Shown here piece by piece: positions 59,110 to 64,000 of a DNA stretch of 64,000 bases. Source of the stretch: Caulobacter sp. BP25 (GTDB lineage: Bacteria; Pseudomonadota; Alphaproteobacteria; Caulobacterales; Caulobacteraceae); NCBI RefSeq assembly GCF_002737755.1, contig NZ_PEGH01000018.1, forward strand, positions 372,001-436,000, written 5' to 3'. The translations under genes were made by a program, and so were the position numbers. Positions within the stretch are counted from its first letter, which is position 1, and each line of letters begins with the position of its first letter. Under the pieces are notes generated by a model. It searched no databases, had not been told where the DNA came from, and saw nothing but the letters and a program-made list of their open reading frames with translations.

Positions 59110-60903
59110 ATGAACGCCCCCTTCAAGCCCGCCGCCCCGCCCGAATGGAACCTGGCCGACCTCTATGTCGGTCGCGACGACCCCCGGATCGAGACCGACC
59201 TGGCCGCCGCCAAAGCCGCCAATGACGAACTGGCCTCGCTAGAGGGGATGTTCCTGGAGGCCCGCAAGGAGCCCCAGCGCCTGGGCGTGCTGTTGGATCG
59301 CGGGATCACGCTCTATGAGCAGGCGACCAACGGCCTGTGGGGCGTTGGCGCCTATGCCGCCCTCGCGGCGTCCGTCGCGCGGGACGATCCGGCCTGGGCC
59401 AAGTTCGAGGCGGATCTGCGGGCCCGCTCTTCTCAGATCGCCGCCGAGAGCCTGTTCTTCACGCTGGAGCTGAACCAGCTGGAGGACGGCGAGATCGCCA
59501 AGGCGCTCGAAGCGCATCCGGAGGCCGCCCGCTGGGCGCCGTGGCTGCGCCGCGTGCGCCTGTCGCGGCCGCACGAGCTGTCGCCAGAGCTGGAGCGCTT
59601 CATCGTCGACAAGGCTCCGGCCGTCGCCAACTGGGTCCGCCTGTGGGACGAGACCCTGGCTAAACTCACGGCGAATGTCGGCGACGAAAGCCTGACCTTG
59701 GCCGAGGCGCTGAACCGCCTGTCCGACCCCGACGTCGCGCGCCGCAAGGCCGCCGCCGACGGTTTGGCCAAGGCCCTGGAAGAGCGCGCCTCGACCCAGG
59801 CCCTGGCGCTGAACACCCTAGCCTTCGAAAAGCAGGTCGAGGACCGCTGGCGGCGCTACGAGACGCCCGCCCAGTCGCGCCACCTGGCCAACGAGGTCGA
59901 TGGCGACGCGGTCGACGCCCTGGAGCAGGCGGTGGTCGAGGCCTATCCGCGACTGTCGCACCGCTACTACGCGCTGAAGGCCAAGGTCATGGGCGTCAAG
60001 ACGCTGGACTACTGGGACCGCAACGCGCCGCTCACCGCCGCCGCCCCGCGCGCCTACGCCTGGGACGAGGCCAAGGGCATGGTGCTGGAAAGCTTCCAGG
60101 ACCTGGCGCCCAAGTTTGCCGACGCCGCCCAGGTGTTCTTCGACAAGCCGTGGATCGACGCCCTGCCGCGTCCCGGCAAGCAGTCGGGCGCCTATGCTCA
60201 TCCGGTGACGGCCGACCGCCATCCGTTCGTGTTCATGAACTATATGGGCGAGCGGCGGGACGTGCTGACCCTGGCCCACGAACTGGGCCACGCCGTCCAC
60301 CAGACCCTATGCCAGCCGCTGGGCACCCTGCTGGCCGACACGCCACTGACCCTGGCCGAGACGGCCTCGATCTTCGGCGAGGGCCTGGTCTTTGACCGCC
60401 TGCTGGCCGAGGCCTCGCCCGAAGACCGCAAGGGTCTCTTGGCCGGCAAGATCGAGGATGGCCTCAACACCGTGGTCCGCCAGATCGCCTTCCACCGCTT
60501 CGAGCGCCGCTTCCACGAGGCGCGGGCCGACGGCGAGCTGTCGCCCGACCAGATCGGCGCCCTGTGGCTGGACGTGATGGGCGAGAGCCTCGGACCCGCT
60601 GTGACGCTGAACGAGGGCTATGAGCACTACTGGGCCTATGTCAGCCACTTCTGCCACGCGCCGTTCTATGTCTACGCCTACGCGTTCGGGGATTTGCTGG
60701 TGCGCGGCCTGATGGAGAAGCGCCGCGAGGACCCGGCCGCCTTCGCGCCGCTCTATGAGGAGCTGCTCGCCGCGGGGGGCACGCGTACCTATGTAGAGGC
60801 CCTGAAGCCGTTCGGCCTGAACCCTCGCGACAAGGCGTTCTGGGCCGCTGGCTGCGCCCAGCTGGAACGGCTGGTCGATGAATTCGAGGCTTTGGTGACC
60901 TGA
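59110..60903 (+). CDS. pepF: M3-family oligoendopeptidase F
   Basis: 597 residues. Zinc site H390-E-L-G-H394 in LTLAHELGHAVHQTL, with the third ligand Glu in LTLAETASIFGEGLVFD. C-terminal M3B features include LNEGYEHYWAYVSHFCHAPFYVYAYAFGDLL. N-terminal EWNLADLYVGRDDPRIETDL marks the PepF/M3B group. Cytosolic peptidase degrading short peptides. Its TGA overlaps the next ATG by one base. Confidence 0.95.
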   Translation: MNAPFKPAAPPEWNLADLYVGRDDPRIETDLAAAKAANDELASLEGMFLEARKEPQRLGVLLDRGITLYEQATNGLWGVGAYAALAASVARDDPAWAKFEADLRARSSQIAAESLFFTLELNQLEDGEIAKALEAHPEAARWAPWLRRVRLSRPHELSPELERFIVDKAPAVANWVRLWDETLAKLTANVGDESLTLAEALNRLSDPDVARRKAAADGLAKALEERASTQALALNTLAFEKQVEDRWRRYETPAQSRHLANEVDGDAVDALEQAVVEAYPRLSHRYYALKAKVMGVKTLDYWDRNAPLTAAAPRAYAWDEAKGMVLESFQDLAPKFADAAQVFFDKPWIDALPRPGKQSGAYAHPVTADRHPFVFMNYMGERRDVLTLAHELGHAVHQTLCQPLGTLLADTPLTLAETASIFGEGLVFDRLLAEASPEDRKGLLAGKIEDGLNTVVRQIAFHRFERRFHEARADGELSPDQIGALWLDVMGESLGPAVTLNEGYEHYWAYVSHFCHAPFYVYAYAFGDLLVRGLMEKRREDPAAFAPLYEELLAAGGTRTYVEALKPFGLNPRDKAFWAAGCAQLERLVDEFEALVT

Positions 60904-62258
60904 TGGCCGATGACATCCGCGACCCCGAACGCGATCGGCTCTCCGGCCGTCTCTCGCGCTTCGCCAAGGTGGGCGCGGGGTTGTCGGGCGCGGCCGTCTC
61001 GTACGGCGCCAATCGGATGTTCGGCGGCGACGAGGCCGACGCCCGCAACGCCAAGGCGCTGAAGGCGGCGCTGGGCGGCCTGAAGGGCCCGCTGATGAAG
61101 GCGGCGCAGATGTTCGCCACCGTGCCGGACCTCTTGCCGCCCGAGTTCGCCAAGGAGCTGGCCGAGCTGCAGACCAACGCGCCGGCCATGGGCTGGCCGT
61201 TCGTGCGCCGGCGGATGGCGGCCGAGCTTGGCGCCGACTGGCAGACGAAGTTCGCCAGCTTCGAGCACGAGGCCGCCGCGGCCGCCTCGCTGGGGCAGGT
61301 GCACCGCGCCACGAACCACGACGGTCGGTCCCTGGCCGTGAAGCTGCAATATCCGGACATGCAGAGCGCGGTCGAAAGCGACCTTGGCCAGCTGCGCGCC
61401 CTGATCAACCTCTTCAAGCGCATGGACGGTTCGATCGACCCGTCCGAGATGATCGTCGAGATCGGCGACCGCCTGCGCGAGGAGCTCGACTACGGCCGCG
61501 AGGCCAAGCTGATGGCCCTCTACGGGAACTTCTTCGCCGGCCGCGAGGCGATCCGCACGCCAACGCCCGTTCCGGAGTTATCCACAGGGCGCCTGCTGTC
61601 GATGACCTGGCTGGACGGGCAGGGGCTCATGGCGTTCAAGACCGCGCCGCAAGAGGTCCGCGACCATATCGCGGCCCTGCTGTTCGAGGCCTGGTGGAGC
61701 CCGATGACGCAACTGGGCGTCATCCACGGCGATCCGCACCTGGGGAACTACACCTTCGCCGGCGAAGGGGCGTCGCACCTGAACCTGCTGGACTTCGGCT
61801 GCATCCGCATCTTCCCGCCGAAGTTCGTGGCCGGGGTGGTGCGGCTCTATCGGGCGCTGTCCAACGACGACCGCGCCGAGCAGGTCGAGGCCTATCGCAC
61901 CTGGGGCTTTACGGGGCTGACCGACGAGCTCGTGGACACCCTGAACGTCTGGGCCCGCTTCATCTATGGCCCGCTGCTGGACGACCGCGTCCGCACCGTC
62001 GCCGACGACGTCCCGCCCGGCGAGTACGGCCGCCGCGAGGCCTTCAAGGTGCGTCAGGCCCTGAAGGCGGTCGGCGGCATCACTATCCCTCGCGAGTTCG
62101 TGTTCATGGACCGCGCCGCCATCGGCCTGGGCGCGGCCTTCCTGCACCTGGGCGCCAGCCACAACTGGCGGCGGATGTTCGAGGCCTCGCTGGAAGGCTT
62201 CTCCGAAGAGGCCGTGGCCGAACGGCAGGCCACGGCGCTGGCGTCGGCAGGGCTTTGA
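60903..62258 (+). CDS. ABC1/UbiB-family atypical kinase
   Basis: 451 residues. Family-specific N-terminus KAAQMFATVPDLLPPEFAKELAELQTNAP (KxGQ-like motif), A-rich loop EAAAAASLGQVHRATNHDGRSLAVKLQYP, catalytic segment VIHGDPHLGNYTF and the metal DFG-like LNLLDFGCIRI. Related proteins (UbiB, Coq8) support ubiquinone synthesis as ATPases. Translationally coupled to pepF through a TGATG overlap. Another UbiB is likely elsewhere; this copy is the AarF/ABC1 type of uncertain role. Confidence 0.92.
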   Translation: MADDIRDPERDRLSGRLSRFAKVGAGLSGAAVSYGANRMFGGDEADARNAKALKAALGGLKGPLMKAAQMFATVPDLLPPEFAKELAELQTNAPAMGWPFVRRRMAAELGADWQTKFASFEHEAAAAASLGQVHRATNHDGRSLAVKLQYPDMQSAVESDLGQLRALINLFKRMDGSIDPSEMIVEIGDRLREELDYGREAKLMALYGNFFAGREAIRTPTPVPELSTGRLLSMTWLDGQGLMAFKTAPQEVRDHIAALLFEAWWSPMTQLGVIHGDPHLGNYTFAGEGASHLNLLDFGCIRIFPPKFVAGVVRLYRALSNDDRAEQVEAYRTWGFTGLTDELVDTLNVWARFIYGPLLDDRVRTVADDVPPGEYGRREAFKVRQALKAVGGITIPREFVFMDRAAIGLGAAFLHLGASHNWRRMFEASLEGFSEEAVAERQATALASAGL

Positions 62259-62259
62259 C

Positions 62260-62871
62260 TCAGGCTTCGTACTCCCGCAACAGCCCTTCCAGCCGACGCT
62301 GTTCGGGCCTGGTGACCCAGAAATAGCGACCCAGGTTCCAGATCACGCTGGAGGTCAGGGCCAGCCCGAAAACCATCAGCATCTGCCAGGCGTCGCGATC
62401 GGAGACCTTGCCGACCTCGTGCAGCTGGCCGACGCTGAACAGCATCGGAACCAGGAAGACCGGCAGCAACAACAGGAAGGACCTCATGTTGCTCCGCGTC
62501 CGTTCATTGGCCGCGAGCATGGCTTTGAGCGTGTCGCGCATCGGCGAGTCCTGGGGCCAATCCTGGGGCGAGCGCCGATGGCGCCGGACAACTCCGTTGA
62601 TCAGAACCGCCGCCAGCATCAGCCAGCAGACGCCTAGCATCACCAGCGCCGCCCATTCCCGACCGGGGTCCATGCGACCCTCGAGGATGGTTCGCGCGGC
62701 GATCCCAGAGAAGATCGTCATCGCGGTCGCGGGGACGATGAACATCAGGATCTCGCCCCGGCGGCGGGCCTTCAGCGTCTTCATGAATTCCTCCATCAGA
62801 TAGGTCTGGGCATGGGCTTCCGGCGTGTTGACCGGGGCGCGCCAAGCGGCTTCTAGGCGTTCAAACTCCAT
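62260..62871 (-). CDS. Membrane protein, probable partner of ECF sigma factor
   Basis: 203 residues with four hydrophobic segments (about 41-60, 71-92, 128-148 and 164-185) and a soluble N-terminus (EFERLEAAWRAPVNTPEAHAQTYLMEEFMKTLKARRRG). Its start overlaps the ECF sigma gene by 11 bases, the usual arrangement of sigma/anti-sigma pairs. I see no zinc-binding HxxxCxxC motif. It may be an unconventional anti-sigma factor; this is inference from position. Confidence 0.75.
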   Translation of the reverse strand: MEFERLEAAWRAPVNTPEAHAQTYLMEEFMKTLKARRRGEILMFIVPATAMTIFSGIAARTILEGRMDPGREWAALVMLGVCWLMLAAVLINGVVRRHRRSPQDWPQDSPMRDTLKAMLAANERTRSNMRSFLLLLPVFLVPMLFSVGQLHEVGKVSDRDAWQMLMVFGLALTSSVIWNLGRYFWVTRPEQRRLEGLLREYEA

Positions 62872-63376
62872 GATCGGCCTCCTCCACGAGGCTGGAGACG
62901 CGCTGTCGGATGCGTGTCAGGCGGGCTCCGACATTGGTCTCGGAAAGGCCGTGCAGCCGGGCGATCTGGGCGTAGCTCAGGCCGTCCAGGGACAGCAGGA
63001 TCAGCGAGCGCTCGACGGGCGGCAGTTGGCGGATCGCCGTGTAGAGTCGCTCCAGAAGGCTGGCTTCGGGTTCGGCCCGATCCCGCTCCGCGCGCCACAT
63101 CATCTCGGCCTCGACGGCCTCTCGCCGGTGGCGGCGGCGCGTCTCGCCGCGCTTCCAGGTGAGGGCGGTATTGTGGGCCACGCGATAGACGAAGGTGGTT
63201 TCCGCGCTCCGCGCCTGAAAGCGTGGGCGGGCGCTCCAGACGGCCAGCATCAGCTCCTGCATCAGGTCGTACTGATCTTCCGGGGACGCGAACGCGCGGG
63301 CGATCCGGCGCAGCGTCGCCAGGTGCGGCGCCAGCCAGTCCGCGAACGCCCTGTCTCGATCCTGTCCCGCGTCCAT
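62861..63376 (-). CDS. ECF RNA polymerase sigma factor
   Basis: 171 residues. Region 2 LRRIARAFASPEDQYDLMQELMLAVWSARPRFQARSAETTFVYRVAHNTALTWKRGE and region 4 QLPPVERSLILLSLDGLSYAQIARLHGLSETNVGARLTRIRQRVSSLV are complete. The adjacent overlapping membrane protein is the probable regulator. No second target gene lies beside it, so its regulon cannot be guessed. Divergent from the PaaI thioesterase. Confidence 0.92.
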   Translation of the reverse strand: MDAGQDRDRAFADWLAPHLATLRRIARAFASPEDQYDLMQELMLAVWSARPRFQARSAETTFVYRVAHNTALTWKRGETRRRHRREAVEAEMMWRAERDRAEPEASLLERLYTAIRQLPPVERSLILLSLDGLSYAQIARLHGLSETNVGARLTRIRQRVSSLVEEADHGV

Positions 63377-63460
63377 GGTCCGCCCCGTGTTCGAGAAGGT
63401 TAGATGCCGGCCGGAGGCTCGTCCTTACGGAAGGCTTCCCTTTTTTCAAACGCTTGTTAG

Positions 63461-63943
<483 letters not shown>

Positions 63944-63946
63944 GCG

Positions 63947-64000
63947 ATGGCCGACGATCAGGCCGCGCCCGCCTCGCTGCTCGCGCCGTTCCATGGAAAG
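63947..64000 (+). CDS. Start of next gene, cut by window end
   Basis: ATG at 63947 with GGAAGAGG upstream; 18 residues visible (ADDQAAPASLLAPFHGK after Met). Probably translated with the thioesterase. Too little is visible to identify it. Confidence 0.6.
   Translation, partial: MADDQAAPASLLAPFHGK

Overview
The window is about 68% GC, single-chromosome-type DNA from a Caulobacter, or a very close relative within the Caulobacterales. Two genes fix this. The 89-residue nucleoid protein GapR lies at 55547-55816. The sigma-54 activator TacA, with its phospho-accepting Asp at residue 54, lies at 57423-58889. From memory both sit a few genes apart in C. crescentus (CC_3319 and CC_3315). TonB-dependent receptors, FecI/FecR signalling, ECF sigma factors and a two-gene DUF4870 cluster also fit this group. 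I see no rRNA, tRNA, tmRNA, CRISPR array, insertion sequence or prophage, so this is mostly core chromosome with a few low-GC insertions.

Layout. 1-7 kb: the end of a pirin gene, a lone low-GC AAA ATPase, a TPR membrane protein, pth, rplY (L25), a proline-rich lipoprotein and prs. 6.8-12.3 kb: the lgt-midA-pgeF operon facing ubiK, ybjN, proC and a tetR-like gene. 12.4-17.5 kb: a petP/petR/EnvZ-like three-gene regulatory unit facing ilvE, then aroG behind a complete-looking transcription attenuator that includes an aromatic-rich leader peptide. 17.5-25.5 kb: a small secreted protein, a PI-PLC/acid-phosphatase fusion, a large TonB receptor, and ahpF/ahpC behind a candidate OxyR box. 25.9-31.8 kb: paired DUF4870 proteins, a fasciclin protein, a folB/pteridine-reductase-like cluster with a 26-residue small protein, a Nudix hydrolase and an aldehyde dehydrogenase. 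31.8-34.4 kb: an accessory stretch with a low-GC HEPN-like gene, a DUF559 endonuclease and three tiny genes, two of them DUF3606. 34.4-43.4 kb: a methyltransferase, a zinc-ribbon protein, a feruloyl-CoA-synthase-like enzyme, an M28 peptidase and a TonB receptor. 43.6-51 kb: a frameshifted selO, a small secreted ORF, a deacetylase/glycosyltransferase pair, and a FecI-FecR-TonB receptor locus whose receptor is frameshifted and lacks a normal start. 51.4-64 kb: aldose 1-epimerase, MltB, rpmJ-HAD, a 3-hydroxyisobutyrate-dehydrogenase-like enzyme, gapR, tacA, pepF, an ABC1 kinase, an ECF sigma/membrane pair and a PaaI thioesterase.

Two families of non-coding repeats run through the window. One is a set of long imperfect palindromes of about 110-145 bp. 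One copy lies inside the midA reading frame and is translated. The other is a 131-132 bp element with terminal inverted repeats, present three times. The observations I rank highest are the aroG attenuator, the repeat translated within midA, and the pair of single-base G-tract frameshifts that break selO and the FecA-like receptor.
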